Source of the DNA: Clostridiales bacterium UBA1763
GTDB lineage: Bacteria; Bacillota; Clostridia; Oscillospirales; Oscillospiraceae
DNA: 12,614 bases
Reading direction: 5' to 3'
Assembly (NCBI GenBank): GCA_002314685.1
Contig: DCHB01000068.1
Coordinates: 1-12,614 of the forward strand
Below, piece by piece: positions 6,345 through 12,614 of the stretch (its first letter is position 1; every line of letters starts with the position of its first letter). The translations under genes and the position numbers were made by a program. The notes below the pieces were generated by a model that had not been told where the DNA came from, ran no database searches, and saw only the letters and a program-made list of their open reading frames with translations.

Positions 6345-6386
6345 CACTCATCACTCATCACTCATCACTCATAGTTCATAGTTCAG
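6345..6386 (-). repeat. Heptamer tandem repeat block 3 (inverted)
   Basis: Six in-phase units: on the minus strand CTGAACT, ATGAACT, then ATGAGTG four times. The orientation is opposite to blocks 1 and 2. The TGA stop codon of the htrA-like gene (6385-6383) lies inside the first unit, so the repeat begins exactly at the end of the gene. Confidence 0.9.
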
Positions 6387-7684
6387 TTTCCGAAGCCGAA
6401 GGGCATCTGCTGTTCGCCGTACTGTTCGCCGAACTGCTGTGCAAATTGCTGAAGCTGTGACTGTTCGTCGTCATCATCAGTCTCTGTAAGGGCTGATGTC
6501 ACATTCTCGCCGACTGTAACCGTCACGCTTACCGTGTCGCCCTGACGGTATACCGTGAGCTTGAGCTTATCGCCCACCTCGCACTTTGCGATTATCTCTG
6601 CAAGCTCGCTTTTGCCCGTAATCTCCTTGCCGTCAACCGCGGTAATTATATCATTTACCTGCAAGCCCGCCTTCTTAGCGGGGCTATCCTCTGTCACCTT
6701 CTGCACGGATGCGCCCTGCGGCAAGCCGTAGCCCTGACTTTCCTCGCTCACATCCGCAACCGACACGCCTATAAACGGCTTTGCTATATATCCCTTTTCG
6801 ATTATGCTGTCAACTATGCTCTTTACTGTGTTTATCGGAATTGCAAAGCCGATGTTATCTATTGATGCCTCGGTGCTTGAGCTGCTTGAATATTTCGCGT
6901 TTGTTATGCCTACCACCTCGCCGTAGAGGTTAAACAGTGCGCCGCCCGAGTTGCCCGAGTTAATGGCACAGTCGGTCTGAATAAGCGCCATTGTCGTGCC
7001 CGAGGAGAGCGTAACCTCGCGGTCTAAGGCACTGACAACGCCCGTTGTGAGCGAGAAGGTCAGCTCACCGAGGGGATTTCCGATTGCAACAACGCCGTCA
7101 CCGACGTTCATATTGTCCGAGTCGCCTATGACAACGGGGCTTAAATTTTCCGCGTCAACCTTCAAAACGGCAATATCGTTGCTCTCATCGAAGCCCACAA
7201 GCTTTGCGTCATAGCTGTTGCCGTCGTAGTCGGTCACGCTGATTTCGCTTGCATCCTCAATTACGTGATAGTTTGTGAGGATATATCCGTCATCGCTGTA
7301 AACGAAGCCCGAGCCCGATGCGGCTGAGGTTGTCTGAAAGCCCCAATAGTTTGTAGTCACCTGCGTTGTTATACCGACGGTGGATTTAACATTCGCCGCA
7401 TATACCTCCGCAGCTGTCATCTGCTTTGAGGTGTCAACCGATACGGTCTGAATTACGGTGTTTTCGCGCTTGCCCTCAATCACGGTCGATGTGCCGCCCT
7501 TTACAAGACATGAGCACCCGAAGCCCGCAAGCCCGCCTATCAGTGCACAAGCAAGACCGAAGGCAATATATTTTTTCGTTCTCTTGCCTATTTTGCATCT
7601 GCACTTTTTCTTAGGTGCCTTATATTCCTCCTGCACAGGTAAAATTTCCTGCTGCATTTCATTTTCATTATTGTTTTCGTTCAT
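6383..7684 (-). CDS. Membrane-anchored HtrA/DegP-type serine protease with one PDZ domain
   Basis: Extracytoplasmic quality-control protease that would degrade or hold misfolded proteins at the cell surface. Of 433 residues, about 1-37 form an acidic then Lys-rich cytoplasmic tail. Residues about 38-60 form one membrane helix (uncleaved anchor), about 90-298 the trypsin-like domain, and about 302-395 the PDZ domain (from FIGV through KAGLQVNDIITAVDGKEI). Catalytic residues are His140 (TNYHVI), Asp170 (NDIAVLKV) and Ser246 (INSGNSGGAL). An Asp-rich then Gln/Gly/Phe-rich tail ends MPFGFGN. CxC pairs flank the helix (28-30 and 57-59), which is unusual. The start at 7684 has AAAGGAG 9 bases upstream. 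It is divergent from a two-component system, as in known HtrA stress circuits. Whether it is htrA, htrB or yyxA-like cannot be settled. Confidence 0.95.
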   Translation of the reverse strand: MNENNNENEMQQEILPVQEEYKAPKKKCRCKIGKRTKKYIAFGLACALIGGLAGFGCSCLVKGGTSTVIEGKRENTVIQTVSVDTSKQMTAAEVYAANVKSTVGITTQVTTNYWGFQTTSAASGSGFVYSDDGYILTNYHVIEDASEISVTDYDGNSYDAKLVGFDESNDIAVLKVDAENLSPVVIGDSDNMNVGDGVVAIGNPLGELTFSLTTGVVSALDREVTLSSGTTMALIQTDCAINSGNSGGALFNLYGEVVGITNAKYSSSSSTEASIDNIGFAIPINTVKSIVDSIIEKGYIAKPFIGVSVADVSEESQGYGLPQGASVQKVTEDSPAKKAGLQVNDIITAVDGKEITGKSELAEIIAKCEVGDKLKLTVYRQGDTVSVTVTVGENVTSALTETDDDDEQSQLQQFAQQFGEQYGEQQMPFGFGN

Positions 7685-7714
7685 TTTTTCGCGCTCCTTT
7701 CGGGATATGAGCTG

Positions 7715-7743
7715 ATTATAGTCCTCAACTCTTAAATTAAACT
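7715..7743 (-). promoter_or_regulatory. Promoter and putative regulator box of the htrA-like gene
   Basis: Minus strand: perfect -10 TATAAT (7720-7715) without a good -35 box. The -35 region instead carries TTTAATTTAAG followed by AGTTGAGGA. The same TTTAAG.GTT..GGA pattern precedes the -10 of the divergent regulator gene. A perfect -10 with a poor -35 and a shared box fits activation by the neighbouring response regulator. Confidence 0.5.
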
Positions 7744-7764
7744 GAAAAAATTGTGAATTTTCAG
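7742..7764. promoter_or_regulatory. Inverted repeat midway between the divergent promoters
   Basis: CTGAAAA (7742-7748) and TTTTCAG (7758-7764) are perfect 7-bp arms around a 9-base centre. It lies between the two putative regulator boxes. It could be an operator or simply an AT-rich palindrome. Confidence 0.35.
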
Positions 7765-7765
7765 C

Positions 7766-7794
7766 TTTATTTAAGCGTTAGGATATATTATAAT
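7766..7794 (+). promoter_or_regulatory. Promoter and putative regulator box of the two-component operon
   Basis: Perfect -10 TATAAT at 7789-7794. The -35 region is weak and holds TTTATTTAAGCGTTAGGA (7766-7783), which matches the box on the other side of the intergenic region. This suggests autoregulation by the response regulator. Confidence 0.5.
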
Positions 7795-7818
7795 TGCATC
7801 AATACTCGGAGGAACATA

Positions 7819-8493
7819 ATGAAAATTCTTATTATCGAAGACGAAAAGCTGTTGGCGGACTCCCTTGAGGCATTGCTCACTAAAAAGGGCTTTGACGTGC
7901 AGGCGGTTTACGACGGCGAAACGGGTGCCGAGTATGCCGAGCTCGGAATATACGATTTGCTAATATTGGATGTAATGATGCCCGGGCTAAACGGTTATGA
8001 GGTTGCAAGGGCGGTCAGAGCGAAAAAATGCTCAACGCCTATTTTGATGCTGACTGCAAAATCGGGGCTTGACGACAGAATTGAGGGCTTAAATGCAGGT
8101 GCTGACTATTACCTAACGAAGCCCTTTGACACGCGCGAGCTTTTAGCCTGCATAAACGCACTTTTGCGCCGTCAGGGTAATCAGGTCGATGAGCTGAGCT
8201 ACGGCAACACCTCGCTTGACCTCGCCTCCTGCACCCTCGTTTGCGGCGAAAACGCAGTCAGACTGTCCGCGCGCGAGTTTGACGTTATGAGGTATCTTTT
8301 GCAGTCAAGAGACAGAATTTTATCCAAAGAGGTTATACTTGCCCGTGTTTGGGGCTACGATTCAAACGCAGTCGAAAACCATGTTGAGGTTTATATGGGC
8401 TTTCTTCGCAAAAAGCTCAGAAGCATCGGCTCAAATCTGCGTATTGAGGCTGTAAGGCGCATGGGCTATCATCTGGAGGTCAGTGATGATTAA
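7819..8493 (+). CDS. OmpR/PhoB family response regulator
   Basis: Transcription factor of a two-component system, 224 residues. The receiver domain (1-115) has the acidic pocket Glu8-Asp9, phospho-acceptor Asp51 (LLILDVMMPGLNGYEV), Thr79 and Lys101 (TKPF). The winged-helix DNA-binding domain (about 128-222) shows LSAREFDVMRYL, the recognition region ENHVEVYMGFLRKKL, and the wing RRMGYHLE. A longer in-frame start exists at 7753, but the ATG at 7819 has GGAGG 7 bases upstream and gives the canonical MKILIIEDE start. The upstream extension would also overlap the promoter. The gene overlaps the sensor kinase gene by 8 bases and is divergent from an htrA-like protease, its likely target. It resembles CssR/CiaR-type regulators by context only. 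Confidence 0.95.
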   Translation: MKILIIEDEKLLADSLEALLTKKGFDVQAVYDGETGAEYAELGIYDLLILDVMMPGLNGYEVARAVRAKKCSTPILMLTAKSGLDDRIEGLNAGADYYLTKPFDTRELLACINALLRRQGNQVDELSYGNTSLDLASCTLVCGENAVRLSAREFDVMRYLLQSRDRILSKEVILARVWGYDSNAVENHVEVYMGFLRKKLRSIGSNLRIEAVRRMGYHLEVSDD

Positions 8494-9694
8494 GAAGCTG
8501 AGAATAAAATTTGTTCTCATAAATATGGTCATCGTCACCGTTATGCTCGGCATTATATTCGGCTTTGCGTATCAGTTCACAAAAAAAGACCTTGAGACTG
8601 AGAGCATAAGCATGATGCAAAGCGTTGCCGCGGACCCGAAGCATCAGCGTATGCCGGGTGAGTTTCCCGAGCAGGTTTCCCTGCCCTTCTTCTCGGTCAC
8701 GATAGGGCCGTACGGCGATATTGCAACGGAAAGCCGCGGATTTTTTGACCTGTCAGATGAGGAATTTATAGACAATGTTCTGTCAGCGGCAATATCCTCG
8801 GGTGAGGAAACGGGCGTGCTCGAGCAGTATAATCTGCGCTTTTGCAAGTCTCTTAATCGCGGCGAGCAGTGCTATATTTTTGCCGATATGTCAAGCGAAA
8901 TTTCCACTTTGAACGGGCTTACAAAAACCTTTGTGCTTATCGGTGTACTCAGCCTTGCCGTTTTTACCGTAATCAGTATTCTGCTTGCGCGTTGGGCAGT
9001 TAAGCCCGTCGATGAGGCATGGACACAGCAAAAGCAGTTTGTCGCCGATGCCTCGCACGAGCTTAAAACGCCGCTTACCGTTATAATGACCAATGCGGAG
9101 CTTTTGCAGAATGAGGACTATGATGAGCAAGCAAAAAGCCGCTTTGCAGACAGTATCCTCACAATGTCGCAGCAGATGAGAGGTCTTGTCGAGAGTCTTC
9201 TCGACCTTGCGAGGGCGGATAACGGTCAGGTCAAAATGAGCTTTGAAGCACTTGAGCTTTCAAGGCTTGTTGAGGATGCCGCGCTTCCCTTTGAGCCCGT
9301 ATTTTTCGAAAAGGGTCTGTGCCTTGAGTGCCGCACTGAGGAGAACATATCCGTCAGAGGCAGTGCACAGCACATAAAACAGCTTGTGGATATTCTCCTT
9401 GACAATGCGCAGAAATACTCTGTCGGCGAGGGCACGGCACGCCTCACGCTCGTTAGGCAAGGCAAAAATCACTGCCTGCTGACGGTTTCAAACCCGGGTG
9501 ACGAGCTTTCAAGCGCCGACCTTAAAAACATATTCAAGCGCTTTTACAGACTTGACAAGGCACGCTCAATAGGCGGCGGCTACGGTCTCGGGCTTTCGAT
9601 TGCACAGACTATTGCCGCAGAGCACAAGGGCAAAATATGGGCTGAAAGCAGTAAGGGCGAAAACCGCTTCTGCGTGCTTCTGCCGACCTTATGA
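8486..9694 (+). CDS. Sensor histidine kinase (HAMP-less, OmpR-class partner)
   Basis: Membrane sensor that autophosphorylates and passes phosphate to the preceding regulator. Of 402 residues, about 9-29 are the first membrane helix and about 30-146 an extracytoplasmic sensor region of unknown fold (with FFSVTIGPYGDI and SDEEFIDNVL). Residues about 148-168 are the second helix. Only about 20 residues then lead to the H-box (FVADASHELKTPL, His191), too short for a HAMP domain. ATPase boxes follow: N-box LLDNAQKYS, the FKRFYRLDKARS segment, and G-box GGGYGLGLSIAQ. ATG at 8486 is chosen because GGAGG lies 6 bases upstream; an in-frame GTG at 8483 is too close to it. The stop at 9694 is followed by a strong terminator, so the operon is just these two genes. 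Confidence 0.94.
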   Translation: MIKKLRIKFVLINMVIVTVMLGIIFGFAYQFTKKDLETESISMMQSVAADPKHQRMPGEFPEQVSLPFFSVTIGPYGDIATESRGFFDLSDEEFIDNVLSAAISSGEETGVLEQYNLRFCKSLNRGEQCYIFADMSSEISTLNGLTKTFVLIGVLSLAVFTVISILLARWAVKPVDEAWTQQKQFVADASHELKTPLTVIMTNAELLQNEDYDEQAKSRFADSILTMSQQMRGLVESLLDLARADNGQVKMSFEALELSRLVEDAALPFEPVFFEKGLCLECRTEENISVRGSAQHIKQLVDILLDNAQKYSVGEGTARLTLVRQGKNHCLLTVSNPGDELSSADLKNIFKRFYRLDKARSIGGGYGLGLSIAQTIAAEHKGKIWAESSKGENRFCVLLPTL

Positions 9695-9711
9695 TACACT
9701 CTGAAATATCA

Positions 9712-9744
9712 AAAAACCCGAGAGATGATACCTCTCGGGTTTTT
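9712..9744. terminator. Intrinsic terminator after the two-component operon
   Basis: CCCGAGAG (9717-9724) pairs with CTCTCGGG (9732-9739) around a 7-base loop. It is extended by an A-run before and TTTTT after, so it could work in both directions; the nearest user is the plus-strand kinase gene. Confidence 0.88.
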
Positions 9745-9756
9745 GCTTAAAAATCG

Positions 9757-9785
9757 TTGACTTATTTAATTATTATATATATTAT
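9757..9785 (+). promoter_or_regulatory. Sigma-A-like promoter of the lyase gene
   Basis: TTGACT (9757-9762), a 17-base spacer, TATTAT (9780-9785), set in a very AT-rich run. The predicted leader is about 58 bases, and AAAGGA lies 10 bases before the ATG. A lone TTTAAG occurs at 9796-9801, downstream of the -10. No catabolite-type operator was recognised. Confidence 0.7.
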
Positions 9786-9850
9786 ATAGTGTGAGTTTTA
9801 AGACACATTTTTCTTTTGACCGTGCAATAATCTGAAAGGAAACAGCCCCT

Positions 9851-12547
9851 ATGAAGAAGCTTATATCCTTTATTATGACGCTTGCCATGATATTGGCACT
9901 CGTCACCGTTCCCGCCGCCGCGGCAGGCACTGCCTCCGGGAATTCTGTTGAGCAGCTTTGCAACAACTTCGTCGCCTGCATGGCTGACGGCACTCTGAGC
10001 GTTTTTGCAACGCCCAGAAGCAATTACAGCTTTGACAGCAACATGAGTCATCTGCGTACCGACACCGACGGCACAATGTATTTCAGCACCATTGACTACG
10101 CTAAGTACGTTAAAAACGATGACTTCACGCATCTTTCCGACCACCTTTCAAGAGCTCTTGCAATGGCAAAGGTGTATGTTACCACAGACGATGCCGATGT
10201 TAAAGAACAGCTTTCCGAAATAATCCCCGCTCTTATCGGCTATTGGGTTAAGAACGACTATCAGTGCACCAACTGGTGGTACAACGAGATTAACACGCCT
10301 AACCTCCTCGGTGAGATTGCTCTGCTTGCAAAGGACGACATCTCCGATGAGCTTATGGAGGGTGTCCTCGCCATAGTCGGTGACGGCTGTCTCACAATTA
10401 ACACCGACCTTAAATCAGAGACGGGTGCAAACGCTGTATGGGTGGCATACTCAACGCTTAAATACGGTATGCTCGCAAACAACAAGTCCGTTGTCAACAC
10501 CGCAGTCAGCAAGCTCGAATCCGTGCTTGCATATCAAAGCGGCGAGGGCATCAAGGCTGACGGCTCCTTCCTTCAGCACGGCGCACGCCTTTATAACGGT
10601 GCATACGGCATTTCGCTTATTGATAACACAGCCTCTATTCTGCGCATCCTTGAGGGCACCGACTACGCTCTCACCGCAGATCAGCTTTCCGCACTGTCAA
10701 ACATGATTGTCAACGGCTTGCAGTATATGTCAATCGGCAATGTTATTGACCCGCAGACCGTCGGCAGAGATATTTCCCGCAACGGCGGCACCGATATTAG
10801 CGGCTTGAGTGACAGCATTTCCACTCTATTAACGCTCAACGCGGTACCCGACAAGACCGCGCTGAAGCAGTACGCCGATACTATCGACAACAACACAAGA
10901 CAAAATCTCGGTCTCAAGTATTACGACAACGCGAAGTTTATCGTTATAAACAACGAGGACTTTTACTTCTCATACAGAGGCGCGGCATCCAATCTCTATT
11001 ATGCCGAAAACCTCAATAACGAGAATGTACTCAGCTACAACTCCTCCTACGGCACCACAACTACAATAGCGGGCGATGTCGTTAATTTCAACGACCTTCA
11101 GCCGATTATGGACTACGCGCTCATCCCCGGCACAACCGCAATTTACGAGGATGATGAGGCACTTGACAGCTACAACGACTACAACAAGCGCAAGCTAAGC
11201 GGCACCTTCGGCGGCGAAAGCTACGGCGATATTGCGGTTTCCTTTGCGCAGACAACGCACGAGGGCACAAGCTATACCGTCGCCTGCTTTGCAACGGATA
11301 CAAGTGCCGTCCTGCTCGGTGCGGGACTTACAAACACCTCGGGCAAGGCGATGAACACCACGCTTCAGCAGGAGCTCGCTCAGGGAAGCTACACCATAGA
11401 CGGCAACACCGTAACCCATAATGGCGTAAAATACACGGTTTATGACGGTGGCGAGCTCAATGCGCAAATCAAGACTCAGACAGGCAGCTGGAGCAGAAAC
11501 AAGGTAAGCGGCAGTACCGCTTCCGTATCGGGCGACGTTTTCACCCTCTCTATGGTTAATGACGGCGCATACGCTTACTCCGTTATGAGCGACGACACAA
11601 ACGACAGCTACGAGGTCATCGCTAACAACGAGAAGGTGCAGGCAGTAATTATGCCCGACGGCTCACTCTGTGCCGCATTCTACAAGAACGCATCTATAAG
11701 CTATAACGGCAAGACATATTCGGGCACTGCTGGTCAGTCAATCTGCATTTCAGCCGATGAGCTCAATGCCCCCGACCGTTGCGTCAGCACAGTTTCCGTT
11801 TCACTGAGCACTGACGGCACATACGATCTCAGCCTCGGCGGCACCGCGGCAGGTCGCTACACCTTCACAAAATCGGGCAGCGGTTGGCTCATTCAGAACA
11901 CCGCAGGTCAGTACATCGGTGTTGACGCAAGCGGCAATCTCTCCGTTGGTGCAAAGAGCGTATGGACCTACGACGGCGGCTTCTATGTTCAGATTTCCAA
12001 GACGACAAAGGTGCTTTTCTGGAACAGCACAAAGAACACAAGCTATTATCTGCAGGTAAAAAGCGGTGCTCTTTCGACCTCGACAAGCAAGGCAAGTGCG
12101 AGCTTCACGCAGGAGATAAGCTCAGCTGAGCACAGCTACTGCTACATTGACAACAAGAACGGCACTCACAGCAAGGTCTGCAGTGTATGCGGCAAGGTTG
12201 CGGAGGACTGTGTCGCCTGCGTATATGACGGGAGCACGCACCGCTGTGTATGCTGCGGTCACTTCGACAGCTCGTTTGCAAAGCTCAGCGTCAGCGTCAA
12301 CGTCACAAAGGCCACGACAAAAAAGCTGTTTATTTCCCGCACGACCTACACTGCAACTATCACAGCCTCCTGCGAGGGCGACACTGTCAAGACCGTTCAA
12401 TACAGCAAGAACGGCAGTACTTGGACAACCGGCACCTCTTACAGCTCTTCATCAGCAATAAGCAGTCTGTATGTCAAGGTTTCAACCGCCGCCGGCGGAG
12501 CTACAACATGGTATTATAACGGCAGTACAACAACACAGCAAAGCTGA
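9851..12547 (+). CDS. Secreted polysaccharide lyase family 8 (hyaluronate/chondroitin/xanthan lyase type)
   Basis: Extracellular enzyme that cuts uronic-acid-containing polysaccharide by beta-elimination. It has 898 residues. The signal peptide is MKKLISFIMTLAMILALVTV with likely cleavage after PAAAA (near 25). The alpha/alpha toroid (about 30-350) carries NWWYNEINTP (141-150) and catalytic Asn194 (TGANAVW), His243 (DGSFLQH) and Tyr252 (YNGAYG). The 49- and 9-residue spacings nearly match pneumococcal Asn349, His399 and Tyr408. GRDISRNGG (305-313) is also typical. The beta-sandwich (about 365-645) includes MDYALIPGTTA. The tail adds a small beta-rich module (about 646-755), a Cys-rich segment with NGTHSKVCSVCG and HRCVCCG (759-804), and an Ig-like end (808-890). 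No LPXTG or SLH anchor is seen. Substrate among hyaluronan, chondroitin, xanthan or another glycan is not decided. It stands alone, without transporter or sulfatase neighbours. Confidence 0.9.
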   Translation: MKKLISFIMTLAMILALVTVPAAAAGTASGNSVEQLCNNFVACMADGTLSVFATPRSNYSFDSNMSHLRTDTDGTMYFSTIDYAKYVKNDDFTHLSDHLSRALAMAKVYVTTDDADVKEQLSEIIPALIGYWVKNDYQCTNWWYNEINTPNLLGEIALLAKDDISDELMEGVLAIVGDGCLTINTDLKSETGANAVWVAYSTLKYGMLANNKSVVNTAVSKLESVLAYQSGEGIKADGSFLQHGARLYNGAYGISLIDNTASILRILEGTDYALTADQLSALSNMIVNGLQYMSIGNVIDPQTVGRDISRNGGTDISGLSDSISTLLTLNAVPDKTALKQYADTIDNNTRQNLGLKYYDNAKFIVINNEDFYFSYRGAASNLYYAENLNNENVLSYNSSYGTTTTIAGDVVNFNDLQPIMDYALIPGTTAIYEDDEALDSYNDYNKRKLSGTFGGESYGDIAVSFAQTTHEGTSYTVACFATDTSAVLLGAGLTNTSGKAMNTTLQQELAQGSYTIDGNTVTHNGVKYTVYDGGELNAQIKTQTGSWSRNKVSGSTASVSGDVFTLSMVNDGAYAYSVMSDDTNDSYEVIANNEKVQAVIMPDGSLCAAFYKNASISYNGKTYSGTAGQSICISADELNAPDRCVSTVSVSLSTDGTYDLSLGGTAAGRYTFTKSGSGWLIQNTAGQYIGVDASGNLSVGAKSVWTYDGGFYVQISKTTKVLFWNSTKNTSYYLQVKSGALSTSTSKASASFTQEISSAEHSYCYIDNKNGTHSKVCSVCGKVAEDCVACVYDGSTHRCVCCGHFDSSFAKLSVSVNVTKATTKKLFISRTTYTATITASCEGDTVKTVQYSKNGSTWTTGTSYSSSSAISSLYVKVSTAAGGATTWYYNGSTTTQQS

Positions 12548-12559
12548 AATAACTAATAG

Positions 12560-12593
12560 AAAATCCCGAATCGGTTTTCCGATTCGGGATTTT
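12560..12593. terminator. Intrinsic terminator after the lyase gene
   Basis: AAAATCCCGAATCGG pairs perfectly with CCGATTCGGGATTTT over 15 bp around a TTTT loop. The T-run is the 3' arm of the stem itself. It starts 12 bases after the lyase stop. The last 21 bases of the window hold nothing I can identify. Confidence 0.85.
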
Positions 12594-12614
12594 GAGACTG
12601 TCAAAAAACTAAAC

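Larger units (their letters stand above)
5983..6386. repeat. Mosaic repeat region without genes
   Basis: The gene-free stretch between the MATE and htrA-like genes. It is built from three heptamer tandem blocks, two direct plus one inverted copy of a ~37-bp sequence, and a nested 15-bp inverted repeat, each listed separately. CCGACCGGTG at 5983-5992 recurs inverted at 6205-6214. The outer heptamer blocks face each other, so the whole region can fold back on itself. No transposase is present and no target duplication is visible. It resembles a degenerate miniature (MITE/REP-like) element cluster. Confidence 0.65.

Noticed and set aside
5994..6386. CRISPR-like array
   Set aside because: The units are 7 bp and contiguous, without unique spacers, and no cas genes are present.
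7753..7818. Longer N-terminus for the response regulator
   Set aside because: It would start upstream of the -10 box and lacks a ribosome binding site; the ATG at 7819 has GGAGG at the right distance and gives the standard receiver start.
12122..12461. Open frames on both strands inside the lyase 3' end
   Set aside because: They are shadows of the high-bias lyase coding sequence, without start signals or recognisable protein features.

Overview
This window looks like part of the chromosome of a low-to-middle GC Gram-positive anaerobe, most likely a gut member of the Clostridia (Oscillospirales/Ruminococcaceae-like). The assignment is an inference from protein style, strong AGGAGG-type ribosome binding sites, sigma-A-like promoters, and a MepA-like MATE transporter together with a secreted host-glycan lyase. 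No phage, plasmid, IS transposase, CRISPR array, tRNA or rRNA was seen.

Left half (1-5901, all minus strand). Transcription runs right to left: MATE efflux transporter, TrmH/SpoU-type RNA 2'-O-methyltransferase, peptide chain release factor 1 (prfA), a two-domain protein joining threonylcarbamoyl-AMP synthase (TsaC/YrdC) to dephospho-CoA kinase (CoaE), and an M18 aminopeptidase that runs off the left edge. Most genes are within a few bases of each other or overlap. One internal promoter with a palindrome beside it precedes prfA. The MATE gene has its own promoter and a compact structured leader that looks like a riboswitch; guanidine-IV/mepA is my best but unproven guess.

Middle (5905-6386). 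This gene-free stretch holds a terminator, two direct and one inverted (internally deleted) copies of a ~37-bp sequence, a nested 15-bp inverted repeat, and three blocks of 7-bp tandem repeats (ATGAGTG/ATGAACT type). The last block is in inverted orientation and contains the stop codon of the htrA-like gene.

Right half (6383-12614). A membrane-anchored HtrA/DegP-type protease (minus) is divergent from an OmpR-type response regulator and sensor kinase (plus, overlapping genes). Both divergent -10 boxes are preceded by the same TTTAAG-centred motif, suggesting that the two-component system controls both itself and the protease, as in CssRS/HtrA or CiaRH/HtrA envelope-stress circuits. After a strong terminator, a separate promoter drives an 898-residue secreted polysaccharide lyase family 8 protein (hyaluronate/chondroitin/xanthan lyase fold). 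Its catalytic Asn/His/Tyr are intact and it has an unusual C-terminal Cys-rich plus Ig-like tail. A 15-bp perfect hairpin terminator ends the unit.

The strongest candidates for something new are the TsaC-CoaE fusion next to prfA, the MATE leader RNA, the shared divergent promoter motif, and the mosaic repeat region.
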